Assembly (NCBI RefSeq): GCF_001619985.1
Contig: NW_017264201.1
Coordinates: 248,001 to 312,000 of the forward strand
DNA: 64,000 nucleotides
Direction of reading: 5' to 3'
Source: Xylona heveae TC161
Taxonomy: Eukaryota; Ascomycota; Xylonomycetes; Xylonales; Xylonaceae
Below, piece after piece: positions 11,781 through 23,283 of the stretch. The notes under the pieces were generated by a model. The model searched no databases. It saw only the letters and a program-made list of their open reading frames with translations, and was not told the DNA's origin. A program made the translations under genes and the position numbers. Positions within the stretch are counted from its first letter, which is position 1; each line of letters opens with the position of its first letter.

Positions 11781-12861
11781 CTAATAACAGCACCGACCTG
11801 CACTCCCTGCATTACCCACTTCATTCATGCTCAGATTGACCGTCCGCGCTGTATTACCAGTGACTCGCGAACCCGCACCCGCACCCGGGCCACCGGCACC
11901 GGGTCCCTTGACGCCGGACCGCCGATCGTTCAAGTCGTATTTGCCCGCCTGGATATTCTGATAGATGCGCTCGGCGACCTCGAGAAAGGCGCGCTCGACG
12001 CCGACGCCGGATTTCGCTGACGTTTCGACGTAGCGGAAGACTTGGTTCTGTTTGCACCATGCTTCTGCCTCTTCGGGTGTGACTTCGCGCTTGCGTTTGG
12101 GTTTTGATTCAGTGTTATTTGAGATGCTGCCGTTCAGGTGGCCGTTGCTGGTAGAGGCATCATCCTCGCCATTCGACTCCTCGTCATCGGCAAGATCAGA
12201 TTTGTTCCCGACAAGAATGACGACGATGCCTTCTTCGGCAATTTGTCGCAGGTCTTGCAGCCACGGCGTGACGTGCTCAAAGGTTGCGCGCCGGGTAATG
12301 TCGAAGACGAGCAGCGCGCCGCTGGCGCCGCGGAAGTAGGAGCGTGTAATGGACTTGTATGTTTCCTGTCCGGCAGTGTCCCAGAGGGAGAGTTTCATGT
12401 ATTTTTGCGGTGCTGATGCTGATGATGTTGGGGCGTCAGGTTTGGATTTGGATTTAGATTTGGATTTTGACTTTGTGTCATTGGAATTATTAGTCGTTGA
12501 AGGATCTGAAGTAGCGTGAGATGTGGTGGTGTCGTCGTCGGTAGATGCGGATTGATACGGGTCGCGAGGAATAGATGCAGCGCCTGCGCTGCCAGATGTG
12601 GATAATAGTGCAGAGGAAAAAGGAGGCCCGACTGGGACAATGCGCGAGCCGAATTCAACGCCGATAGTCACGTCGTGGTGTGGTGAGAAGCGTCCTTCGC
12701 AGAGGCGGATTGTGAGCTGGCGGAAGTATTAGTGGAATTGAAGGTAGGCAAGAAAATGGCAGAAGGAATGAGTGGAAGAGTATAGAACGTACGCTTGATT
12801 TACCGGTGCCTGAGTCGCCTATGCAGACGAGTTTGGCTATGTAGTCCCATGATTGCGACAT
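11781..12861 (-). CDS. Rab-family small GTPase (Rab4/Ypt4-like) with two low-complexity inserts
   Basis: GTP-binding switch of vesicle traffic in the endosomal/Golgi system. Exons on the minus strand: 12861..12793 and 12716..11781, 334 residues. Seen in order: P-loop GDSGTGKSS ending exon 1, switch I TIGVEFGSR (residues 40-48), G3 WDTAGQE (135-141), G4 NKSD (194-197), G5 ETSAK (254-258), and a C-terminal CC-Y for geranylgeranylation. A normal Rab has about 200-215 residues. Here about 75 extra residues (53-126, including an alternating Lys-Ser run) separate switch I from G3, and about 33 acidic/Asn-Ser residues follow G4. Both inserts are in frame with no splice signals that would remove them convincingly. 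The switch I wording fits the Rab2/4/14 group; Ypt4 is my best guess. It is divergent from the CTL gene. Confidence 0.85.
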
Positions 12862-13826
12862 CCACACTGTTGTGGATGTTTAGGTTAGGGGTCTTGATGC
12901 GCCGTTCGGAGAATGCTCCGAGGGATTGAGGTGGTATATGAGAGAGATTTGGGATCTTGAATGGGATTCAGGAATAGGCGTTTCTTTAATAGTATTTCTT
13001 AAAATGAACGGGGTAGCGTTGTAATGAATTGATTGAATGTGTAGAATCACTGCAGCAGGGACTATAGTCGGCGACTTTGGAGTTTTGCTCGACGTCAGAA
13101 TGTGCATATCAGACCGAATTCGTCTGACGTAGTATTTGCATCTCAAGTGTTACTAACTTACTGTAGGATAGCTTATCAGTGACGCATTGGATGGTGTCGT
13201 GTGCCGTAGCGTTGGACTGGGTGCAACGACATTCTGAGCGCAAAGATGATCAAAAGCAATGGTTGAGTAGAAAAAAGAAAGAGACAGAAGTGCATCTGTG
13301 AGGAATATATCTCAGAGCCTTATCAAGAAAAAGGTACATTCCTCATCACAAAGGACATTGAATCTCTGTCTCTCTCCCTCCCATTGTTCCGCATCACGCA
13401 CGCACCGGATCTGCCTACGGCCCGGGAGTAACCTGGACTCGCTTACACCATCCCCGGAGTGATTCACCTCACCGCATCCAGTGCAGCTTAGACTTGAGCT
13501 TCTCCAGCTTTGTCCGACAAAGCGACGTCGGGCCTACTGATCCTTTTGTCTTTTCCCTTCGCCCCTGGATGATATCTTCTCACCTTATCTTTCACACTTG
13601 TCCTGTCTTGTGACTGACAGGCTTCTATTTTATCATTTCCTGTCTTCTGCCTGAAACACTTCCGTTAGGCTGTAGACTCCGGCTGGATCACCTGCCTAGG
13701 TCGTTGCTCACGCTACCCGCACTTACTACGCTTATCGCTGAACCAGACATTGGGACCTTTTGGGTTGATTCCCCCACAAGACGGCCACGGCGAAAGGCGT
13801 AGGAGGAACATAAGCGGTCGAGGAAT
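12862..13826. promoter_or_regulatory. Divergent promoter region between the Rab and CTL-like genes
   Basis: 965 bases separate the two start codons, so both promoters must lie here. No ORF with coding character, repeat array or recognisable factor site stands out. Confidence 0.5.
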
Positions 13827-16368
13827 ATGTTTTCTGAATGTAAGCACAGTCTTCGCATTGCACAGTTTCTATACTGCTCTTTTTTTTTGAACTGCATGTT
13901 TGAATGATGTTGACCTGGAACGATCTAATCACTCTCTTTGGTGCAGACGCCTCCCGCTTCCTGGCTCAGTCGCAGTCCCGAATCTCCTTCCTCCAGCCAG
14001 ATGCCAACAATGATACTTCCTCCCGAAACCCCTCGGATCGCCAGCGGCGTCTGAACCCGGGTCCTTCAAGATTTCCGTCGTCCCGGTCGATCCTACAACG
14101 ACCTGCCATGGGCAGCCCATATCAGCCCTCGGCATCGCAAGTCTCGCAGTTCCCGTTCGCGTCTCGAGCTGGAAACCCTGCTCCGCTCTTTTACAGTGCG
14201 ACGGACGAGTTCCGGGAAGAGGACGACGAGGAAGAGCACGAGCGTGAGGTGGCTGATTTCTATGCGCTGCAGCGCTCGCGGCGTCAGTTTGGCGGAAGCC
14301 GGCTGGTGGACTCGTCGGAAGTGGATGACGATGACGATGCTAGTCGAGGATCTGGGCTCGGTCAAAGCGAGAACTCCGAAGGCAGAGCCTCTCACGATAG
14401 ACTGTTTGGCAAGGGTGCGGGTATTCGGAGCTCTTGGAAGGGCACTCGGTCGACAAGAGCAAAGAAGCCAGATTCGTTTGGTGAGCGAGAAAAGGAAAAT
14501 GAAGAGAATGGAGAATGGGATGGCAGCGACAAGAGCAGAAGCAAAGGAAAAATGGTAGACATTGGCTTAGAGTCATCCATAGGCGACAGTGTCGAGCCTT
14601 TGGATCATTCGGTACGTTTCTCTTGTACTGGGACATTCTTCAACGTAAATCTAATTTGTGCAGAATCCTGGTGATTTGGCGATTGAAATGCCTCCAGACG
14701 ACCATCCACCTGCTTTTCAACAATTCCGTCGACCACCAGACGCCAAGACATCTTTTCTACCGCGAGAGACCGACAAGGAAACTGCATTTGCGCACCCTCG
14801 ACCACCAAGCTCTGATGCTTCTAGTGTAAGTCCATTTTATACCGTCCAGAGTCGTTCAGTCTGACTTGTCTTTGCAGGTCCCTCCAACAATTTCATACCC
14901 ACCAGTAGAACCGCCACGCCATGATCCATTCTGGGCATCCCTCTTCCTCATCTGTCTTGCCTCTCTCTTCGCCACATTTTTCCTCGTGTTCCTGCATACT
15001 TCTGCGCCCGACCGCAAACATCCCCTCGGTGATACTATCTATACCACATTGCATTCATCGTTTCATCTCTTAGCAACCGATACCCTTGTCGCAGTAATCG
15101 TCTCTCTGCTTTGGCTCGCTATTCTCAGGTCATTTGTCCGGCCTCTGGTTTACCTAATCCTGATCGCGGTCCCCATTATTCTCTTTTCGTTTTCCCTCTA
15201 TCCCTTAATATCCTCTTACAAGGGGCAATGGCACGGCAAGAGCGTACAAGATCGAGCCATGCGGTGGCTCTCTTTTATTCCCGGAGTCATTGCCGCTCTC
15301 TGGACGTATACGGTCTACAGGGGACGCCACTCCTTTGGAAGAGCCATTGGAATCCTAGAGTTTGCGTGTCGGATTCTTACCGCCAATCCAGCTCTTCTCA
15401 TTGTCGGCTTCGCCACTCTTGCAGGCGTGGTAGCATGGACATGGGTTTGGATGGGGATGTTCACGCGCGTCTTTCTCGGCGGCCACTTGTCCGCGACCAA
15501 GCACATGTTCATCATTGACGCCGGTACATGGTGGCTGGGTGTCTTTTTCATCCTGGTCTACCTCTGGACGCTCGCCGTGGGGTCTGGGATCCAGCGCGCC
15601 ACCACCGCTGCTACCGTCAGTCAATGGTATTTCCACCGGTTGGCCATTCCCGCGCCAACCTCGCGGCAAGTCGTCCAGGCGGCACTCACCCACGCCTCGT
15701 CTACGTTATTCGGCACCATTTGCTATTCCACTTTACTCTCCATCCTCGTTCGTCTGCCACTAGTCGTCCTGCCCCGCCGCATCGTCGCGCTCGTCAGCGT
15801 CTGCGCATACTCCTTGATCCCCACGCCAATCGCCGCCTTGACTAATCCTCTCACTCTGACCTACGCCGCCATTCACTCCCAACCATTGACCATTTCCGCA
15901 CGCGGACTCTCCCAGATGACTTTCCTCGCCGCTGCCTCCCCCACATCCACTCTCCACCCTCGAACCTTTTCAACTACCTCTTCACGACCAGGTGGCGGCG
16001 GCGGTGCCTCATCCCCTTTACTCCCCTACAGACTCGCCAAACTCCTCCTCCATGCCACCCGCTTCATCATGTCCCTTGCCCTAGGGTTCGGCGGCTGGGT
16101 CAGCACCGCCCGAACCCTGACCATCCAGAGCAGCGCCAGTGGTGGAACCGGCGGCGTCGGCGTGCGCGGCAGTCTCTACGCCTACGTCGTCGGCCTGATC
16201 GCCGGCGCAATCGGCTGGGCCGTGCTCGGCGCCATGGAAGGCGTCCTTGCAGGCATCGTCGACGCGGGTGTCGTCTGCTGGGGAAGTGAACGAGGCGCTG
16301 GCGGCGGTCGTGAGGCGCGGTATTGTCTTGAGGCGGAGTACTTGTTTGGTGGCGGCAGGGATGCATAG
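13827..16368 (+). CDS. Choline-transporter-like (CTL/PNS1 family) membrane protein
   Basis: Multi-pass membrane protein of the CTL/DUF580 family (yeast Pns1, fission yeast Ctl1). Choline transport is proven for animal members; fungal members are linked to membrane traffic and autophagy. Exons 13827..13839, 13947..14611, 14664..14825, 14878..16368 join in phase for 776 residues. The first coding exon is only 13 nt and gives MFSEYASRFLAQSQ after splicing, a start I recall for the family. An unspliced alternative start at 13904 is possible. The first 270 or so residues are a hydrophilic, acidic, disordered N-terminus. The rest has about ten membrane helices, with QWYFHR and the C-terminal GTICYSTLL-type region of the family. 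Confidence 0.85.
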
Positions 16369-17174
16369 TGTAGTTTTGTTCTGTCTCTTTCTTTCATCAA
16401 TGTCATTTTTTTATCCCTTTGTCCTCCTTAGCCATTTGTCTCTATGTATTTAATTTTATTACATTTAGGGTACTAGGTTGTTGTTGCTGTTTATTTCTTT
16501 CGTGATTGATGTCATTGGATGGACTTGACAACTTGACATGTACGGTACGGAGTACCCGTAGGTAGTTGCAATACATTTCACCCTTCCCACTACACACAGT
16601 ATTAATTTCAATGCTCAGGTTTATGCTCATGTAGTCATTCGTAGTACATCAAGGTGCAGTGTTATATGTTTGACAGTAGGTGCAATGTTATATGGTTAAG
16701 TTAGGTGTAGTATTATGTCAATTGAGTCAGTTAGATACGCTGCTATATGATTGAGTGAGGTAGGTAGGTACACTGTTATATTGAAAGAGTAGAGTAGAGT
16801 AGGGATATCATGATATTGTACACAAGATTCCGAGTACGTTTACACGTAGAAGCAACTAAGGTAAGTGGTACAGGTAGGGGCCGGGTGCATATTTGGCCCA
16901 GTGGGAGGATACAACGATTCCAAGCTTCCCAACAAACGCCGTCAAGTGGACTCTTTAGACATAAAGAGAAGAAGAAAAAAAAAAGAAAGGTTACTAGGGA
17001 GAAGTAGTAGAGCGGGGAGGGAGGGGAGTGAAAGGATAATATAGAAATAGTGAGAGACAAGATATAATGAAATAGAAGTAACGGGACAAAATATAATAAG
17101 ATAGAAATAACAACACAAAATTTAACATGAAAAAAAGATAATAAAAACAATAACATAAAATAAAGGCAAGGAGG
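16369..17174. other. Convergent spacer with a degenerate minisatellite
   Basis: Contains the 3' ends of two convergent genes. A TACTCCGTAC-type palindrome lies at 16545-16554 and a degenerate repeat of about 30-bp units at 16652-16795. No gene is supported. Confidence 0.6.
16652..16795. repeat. Degenerate minisatellite, about five units of 28-32 bp
   Basis: Successive units read AGGTGCAGTGTTATATG, AGGTGCAATGTTATATG, AGGTGTAGTATTATG, AGATACGCTGCTATATG and AGGTACACTGTTATAT, each followed by a TTGA-containing tail. Units are clearly related but diverged. Confidence 0.65.
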
Positions 17175-18535
17175 CTACTCCCGTTTACCTCCATGTCGTA
17201 CATGTGCATGCGCAGTCTCGCAAAACCCCAGAGCGAGGCCTTCTTCAAGCTCATGCGCCCTCTTCCAGCGCGCTTTACCTAGCAGCCAGTCCGTCACGCT
17301 AATGACTTTGGCCATTTTATCCCAGTTGCCGGTCTCGTCTACATGCTCGATGGTGTGGCTGAGGATGCGCCCCTCGTCGTCGAATTCGAAGATGAAGAGG
17401 CCCGTAAACTCCTCGTCGTCGTGCGGCGCATGGTGGCCGCCGAGAAACTCTGTGATCTTGTCGACTTGCTCGCGCGCGCCGATGCCCCGGTACAGAGCGC
17501 CGCCCATGCCTTTGCCTTTGGTTTTGCCGCAGGTGCGCCATCGGACAATCAGACGTTCGTCAAAGCCTGCTGATCTTCCGTGCGGTGATCTTGAATGTGG
17601 GTCTGAAGGCGGGGAGTCGGTGTCGTAGGCCGGAGGATACGAGGAAGAAGAAGGAGGGGAGGAGGAATATGAACATGATGAAGAGCCCTTGACCATGCGT
17701 TCGGAGAGAATGATCAGTTTGACGTTCCCCACTATCGGCACCCGGCCCCATGCGACAGGCGCGGTCCAGAGCGCGGCGAGGTATGCGACCCGGCCCGAAA
17801 CAGTGGGTAGATGCGGGTGCGTAGACGGAAAGAGATGCAGAGAGATATGCGGCGAGAGAATCTCTTGTGGTAGTGGAGAGGCGAGTAGGGTTGGTAGACG
17901 TTCTTGCAGGATGCGAATTGCTGGAAAAAGTCGTATGTTAGTACGCAGCTTTGAGCAATAGAGCTTACAGGAATCAAGAGAGGTGGCTATAAAGAATAAA
18001 TAGGTAGGGTAGGGTGTGGTGGATAAGAAAACGTACTCTTTCCCAGCTTCAGTGTTCGTTCGTCTGGAGGACCGCTGTCTCTGTCACTGCCACCATTGCC
18101 GTTATTCGGTCCAATTGGACGCCCATTGTCCCCGTCTCTCTCCTGGAGGTGCGAATTGCGCGAGTTGAACCAGACGCTGGGCAATGCGCGGTCATCGGAC
18201 TGTATGCTTGCAAGGCCGCGCCGGCGGAGATGTGCCGATGTATTTGCACTCAGATATGCCCCACGGGTAGGTGAAGCATGTGAGGCGTCATAGGGGCTGA
18301 AGTGGGACGTTGGATGCCGCCGCGGCGAGTGAGGGCTACTTGCGCGAGTAACTGTTCGTGATCGAGATGGATGTGTCGGGTGCGTGTAGCTCCTCGACGG
18401 CGTCAGCGGGGCATGTCTGCCTCTGTGTGTATCCCCGTTATGAAGCGTCTCAAAGTGGCCTGTTGTCGTGCGTAGGCAGTGGAATGTTCTGGTCGTGGGC
18501 GGCCGGGTATGCGGAATAGTCAAGGCAGACCGCAT
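17175..18535 (-). CDS. Conserved fungal protein, DUF2358/NTF2-like, probably mitochondrial
   Basis: I recognise the conserved core but not a proven function. Exons 18535..18037 and 17920..17175 give 414 residues. The N-terminal half (about 160 residues) is rich in Arg, Ser, Thr, His and Pro, as in long mitochondrial presequences. The core starts at the exon junction with TLKLGKTIRILQERLPTLL, continues through PQEILSPHISLHLFPSTHP and GRVPIVGNVKLIILSER, and ends with LIVRWRTCGKTKGKG, FTGLFIFEFDDEGRI and HTIEHVDE. This alternation of strands resembles the cone-shaped NTF2-like fold of DUF2358 proteins. A Ser/Pro-rich insert sits between GNVKLIILSER and LIVRW. The family name is recalled, not searched. 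Confidence 0.75.
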
Positions 18536-19149
18536 GACGGGAAGGGTGTGTTTTCTTTTTTCTGTATCAAATCTAGTGATGCGGTTGCCGCGATAGATAT
18601 TGTACTAGATGAGGTAGAAATAGGTGGTAGAGAATAGAGCTGGTAAGAAGAGACCAGGCAGTCACACCGGCGGTGGAAGGGGGCGTGGCGGATGCATCAA
18701 TGTTGTGTGTCGGTGCTGGAAAGATGGAATATATTGCGATGGTGGATGTGGTATCGGAAATTGTGTCACTTGAAATGTATGAATAGTGTCTTAAGATTGT
18801 TATATGTGTAAAGAGATGCGAATAATGTGTTTGAAATCCATGTTATTGATAAAGGGCGAATGTTCTCCTATTATCGATACGACTCTTAACCCCAGAAAAT
18901 CAGCTAACTGGAGGGTCTGGAGATGCGGCATGACGTCGCTTAGTCAATGTCTCGCAACGGCTTCCCTTGCCTTGTCAACAACACTGGAGGCACAAAGTGA
19001 TGATAATTGTATTCATAGTATTTTGTAAAGTATACGCACTGTACATTAAGTACATCATGATATTCTGATTAATTAAAAGACAGAAAATGGATATATAACT
19101 CTCTCAACTCCACGTGCGCCATAGAATCTTCATGATTTCATACGAGCAT
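18536..19149. other. Spacer between two minus-strand genes
   Basis: Holds the promoter of the DUF2358-like gene and the 3' flank of sepB. I see no coding region, repeat or RNA gene. Confidence 0.5.
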
Positions 19150-22100
19150 TCAGTCCTCATCCTCTAAACCTGCGAGCCTTCGCTCGGCCAGCTCTCGAAT
19201 CTTCTCTGCCAGCATATTCCTCTGGAACCGCGCAGCTACCTTTTCCGCTGCCTCAAGCATCCGGCCGGTCTGATCCCGCATTAACTCGACAATCTCTAGA
19301 GCCTTCATACCCTTGTCTTCGCTTTCTCTGCATTCAATTGCTAACAGCTGCAGCAATGCCTTGTCTACATCAACCTCTTTTCGTGCAAGCTCTGTGCGCT
19401 GACTATGCGTTGCAGCTGTAGCGTTGACAAGGTCCTCCATCAAGTTCAATTCGACTGAAGTCCGCACAAAAGTTTCCTCCAGTCTAGGACCGTCGTTGGC
19501 GCTCGAATTCTCGTCGTCCGCAGTCGCAGCAGGCAACGAAGAAATGGGAATCTTGAGATCGAATTCGCTGAGCAGCGGTCGTGGAAAGTAAGGGTACTTG
19601 TCACCTCCCTTTAAGATGATACAGTGAAATTTATCTGCTGCGACAGCCACTGGCCAGTACGTCTCTTCTTTGCGGCCGCTAGCAAGTCGCTCAAGCTGTT
19701 TTGTGTCTAGAATTGGCGCCCATTGTGCCTGGCCAGGTGTTCGCCAATGCAATAGCACCAGCAGCACTCCCGTCGAGTCATAGATGCATGGGTCCTATTT
19801 TTTCCTGCGGATTAGCTTCCTAGTTTGTAGGAGGAGCGAACGGTTCTACTTACACCTCTATCAGAGAAGAATACGCTTCTGAGCTCAGCATTTGGAGGCA
19901 AGGCTACTACGTCCTCACTCTGGCAAACCTCGCCCCGCTTTACATTTTCAATTGTGTACATTAGGCGGGTGCAGCCGTCGCCCCCAACCGGTCCGTTTCC
20001 CATTGTCATAACATAATCGCGCCATGAAGCGCATGTGACCGTCGGGGAACTCTTTTGTCTAAACACACGGAATGGAGTGCCAAAGAGAGTATAGACACGA
20101 AGGTAATTCGCAGTTGTGCTCACGAAGATATACGAATCGCTGAGTGCAATTGCTACAATTATGTCAGCGATTCATCAAGACAAAGATTCGGTCTTAAATA
20201 CCTGTAATGTGCTCTTGGGGTGGAAGCGTTGTCCGCCAGTCCGCTCTTGTTGTCCACGTTTCATGTGGACGGTAAAAGATCATTGCCGGATTCCCGTCTG
20301 TCGGAGAACATGAAAAAAGCGCGCCGTTGTCATCTTTTAATTTGTCAGTACCAAAAAACACTGATCTATGATTCAATAACTCACTCAAACAAGCCTTGTC
20401 GTAACGGTACGGGTCCGTAAAGTGAAAGTCTCGATGCAATTCTCTGTCGTAAAACTCCACAGTAACGGTGTGATGTGTTTCCTGATCAACTGTCCAAACG
20501 AAGCCAATCAAGTTTAGACCTGTAAATATGTCAGCGTTGGAATCGTCAAGAAAACCACGCTACTTACACAAATACTTGCGGTTTCCTCTCCATGGAGTAC
20601 TTCCCACCTGGAATGGCGTATGCATTCTAGGACGATAATGTTCATAAGCTGTTCGCTTGGCCAACGGAGCATATGCTGGTTCTGTTTCATAATCGTCATA
20701 TGGCCGTTTCAATGGAAACTCTGCCCTTTCCGCATATCCTGCACCGTCGTCGTCGACAATGAAATCATCTTCATCTCCGCCCCCCTCAGATCCGAGAATA
20801 TCGTCCAGCGAGTCTGGAGTGCCATATCGTCTTCGCAACCCCTCTTTTTGGCCAATGCCATTGCTGTTACCGTTGGCTAAAGTCTCCGCAAGAGGGTCAT
20901 GGATAAAAGGGGCCGGCTGGACACCCTTCTTCAATAATGACATATATTCTGAAGGTACGATATCATTGTACATGAAAACCTCGCCATCAGAAGTCGTAAA
21001 TGACATGAGGTTCTGGGTGGGATGCCAAGCAATCGCCATGACATTTGGATAGTCAAACCTAGAAAGTATAAGTATAATTTTTGCACGGCGGCCACAGCAC
21101 ATATCACCTACCTCGCAATGACCCTCTGTGTCTTGCAATCCCAGAGAAGGACCTTTCGGTCAGTGCCTGCACTAGCAAGTAGGGCTCCGTTTGGAGACCA
21201 GGCGAAAGCTGTAATGTCTCCAGCATGCCCCGAGGAAAATGCTCGCTGGCGCTCCCAGTCACTGTTTGACATCACCTGGATATCTTTGGGGAAAATTCAG
21301 TCAAACGAATCGCAGCCCAGCTAAGTATATTCAACATACCCTTTGTCGGAGTAGGCGCGGCAAAAGCTCTACCATCTGGGTGCCAAGCAACCCGAGAACT
21401 AGCCTCTGCATCCGTTTCCAAATTTCTAATCAACCCATCCACCTTCTTCACCAGCGCCGGCTCCTCGGTACTCAATGAATATACAAATATAACACCGTCC
21501 GAGCAGGATAAGGCGATGTATGTACCACTTGGGTCGAATGAAAGATGTTTGACAGGCTTCGATTGCTCCCTTAAGTAGAGCACTCTGGTCATGTCCTGCG
21601 TATTTACGACCTTTACCACCAGTTCGCTGTTCGAATGTCAGCTGGTTACAACTTTGGGACTCGCTGTTTCGTAACCTACTCGCTGGCAACAGCAGCCCAA
21701 TTACCGTCCGGAGAAAGCGCAATGTCTCGAATTGGTAGCGTGCAGCGAAGCAGCATCTTTTCCAAAGTGTTGCTTTGCAACGAATACATGGACACCGTGC
21801 CATCTTCAGAGCCGGTAATGAAGAAATCGTCCTAATTGTTCATTTCAGTCAGTCGCCCAATTGGTCGACTCTTCTCCGGTATCCTTACAGTTGCGACCAC
21901 GGCGGTATTGGATTCTTGACAGTCGTCCACGTTCGTCGGTTCTCCATCAGACCCAGTGGTGTATACGCGCACCGAGTTGTTCGATCCCGCAGTAATCAAG
22001 CGTCGACCATCGGGGGTGTATGTAAGGAAAGTCGGACCCGGAGTGTCTTGAAGGGGGTGAACCTGTCAGTATTTTTTGTCCAAATTGAGACGTATATTGA

Positions 22101-22153
22101 ATAAGCTTACGGGCTGGACGTCCTCGTATCCGGTGCTGTATTGTCGCCGCCAT
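19150..22153 (-). CDS. sepB: SepB/Ctf4/And-1 replisome adaptor, WD40 protein
   Basis: Nuclear protein that couples DNA polymerase alpha-primase to the CMG helicase at replication forks and supports sister-chromatid cohesion (yeast Ctf4, fission yeast Mcl1, A. nidulans SepB). Ten exons: 22153..22111, 22046..21889, 21831..21680, 21626..21340, 21283..21112, 21058..20568, 20519..20385, 20333..20202, 20152..19854, 19794..19150. They join in phase for 837 residues. Seen: an N-terminal WD40 propeller (AHTPGPTFLTYTPDG, FFITGSEDG, IALSPDG, AFAWSPNGALLASAG, AIAWHPTQNL), an acidic linker, then the second propeller with GFVWTVDQE, FHFTDPYRYDKAC and MIFYRPHETW, and a C-terminal helical region with charged repeats. 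No HMG box is present, unlike animal And-1. An intron of 51 nt (20384-20334) is in frame and stop-free. An MluI cell-cycle box lies upstream. Confidence 0.95.
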
Positions 22154-22689
22154 TTTCCACGGTTGACAACAGTCGTCACTGTTCAATATCCTCTCCGCTT
22201 TCAGAATGTTGTCGGTGCAGGTTAGGTCTTCAGTACGGGAGACGCGTCGGGTCGCGTCGCGTGTAATTATCGATCATCTGTCCCAAACTGGAAACTTTAG
22301 CGATGCATCGAAACGTCTCTCCGCCCTCGAGGATAGACCAGTCCTGCGAAATCAATGCTCTCACTGGATTAACATGATAAAAGTGAATGAGTTATATGTG
22401 CATATTGATAATTGCTATTCTTCTCAAATCCTCCATCTAAAAGGTTTAACTATTTCCAGACCGAAATGCTTTGGTAATATATTGTTACATCAAGGCATCC
22501 GAGTGTTGCAGCATTGACACCGCTCTGTACCCGAACGAATAGAAAAATAAATTATAGTACAAGTAAGATGTCGTATAACAGATATTGTCAAACAGATAGA
22601 GCTGAGATATATTATGCAAATGCTTTTTTGACTCCATAAAATCCAATGCCAACCTCATGAAATCACAAATATGCTGGGTATCTTCGCCG
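22154..22689. promoter_or_regulatory. sepB promoter region
   Basis: 536 bases between sepB (start 22153, minus) and the end of the emi1-like gene. It contains the ACGCGT element at 22242-22247 and adjacent TCGCG-rich sequence to about 22262. No coding region is supported. Confidence 0.6.
22242..22247. promoter_or_regulatory. MluI cell-cycle box (MCB)
   Basis: A perfect palindromic ACGCGT 89-94 bases upstream of the sepB start codon, followed by two further CGCGT cores. In yeasts MBF binds this element to drive G1/S expression of replication genes, including the Ctf4 and polymerase alpha class. Function here is inferred. Confidence 0.6.
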
Positions 22690-23283
22690 TTACTCCGCGT
22701 CAGGGTCCTCTTGGAATGCGCCCCGTATCGGTTCTGTCCGTGATTCCCAGACATCCTCGCTGCTGGAACCGAGCTTGTACTTGATAGCACGCTCCATGTA
22801 ATGTTCTTGAATCATGGTCTTTCGTTTCGCTTCAGAGTAACTCTTCGTTCGCATACAGAACCAGAATTGGCTCCAAAGCTCAGAACAGTCGCGAAGGTCG
22901 CCATATCGGTAAACGTTCATGAATTGACCACCCGGAGATTGACAGTAGAATGCTTGGTCGAAGGATTGCCGGCAGGACATGGTAGTCGGATAAAGCGAGG
23001 ATGGATTTGATGTTGAAGAAGTAGCCGGAGTGGAGCCGTCTTTCTGAAGTGGCGGGATCCCCTGGTTCTCTCTCTCTTCCTCACGCAGCTGCAAAATTAG
23101 ACTGTTCAAGTCTGATTCAGCCTGTTCCTCGCGCGATAATGGCTGACTAGGCTTTTCCGGGGCGGTATTCGTAGGAGACGGAGGATTAATTGGAATGGCA
23201 GGAGCTGCTTCAGCCGCAGGCTTGTCTGGTGTAGGCTCAGCAGAAGTCTTTGCTGAGCCTGATCCACTCCACCACCATCCCAT
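22690..23283 (-). CDS. Emi1-like twin CX9C protein (DUF3128)
   Basis: Small protein of the Emi1/DUF3128 family, 197 residues, single exon. Yeast Emi1 is needed for full induction of early meiotic genes and respiratory functions; twin CX9C proteins are usually imported into the mitochondrial intermembrane space by Mia40. Seen: the family start MGWWWSGSGS, a Pro/Ala-rich linker, then CRQSFDQAFYC and CSELWSQFWFC, two exact CX9C motifs in a helical hairpin, and a charged C-terminus. The frame stays open upstream to 23472, which would add 63 residues, but the conserved MGWWW marks the likely start. It is divergent from yme2 across 350 bases. Confidence 0.85.
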   Translation of the reverse strand: MGWWWSGSGSAKTSAEPTPDKPAAEAAPAIPINPPSPTNTAPEKPSQPLSREEQAESDLNSLILQLREEERENQGIPPLQKDGSTPATSSTSNPSSLYPTTMSCRQSFDQAFYCQSPGGQFMNVYRYGDLRDCSELWSQFWFCMRTKSYSEAKRKTMIQEHYMERAIKYKLGSSSEDVWESRTEPIRGAFQEDPDAE

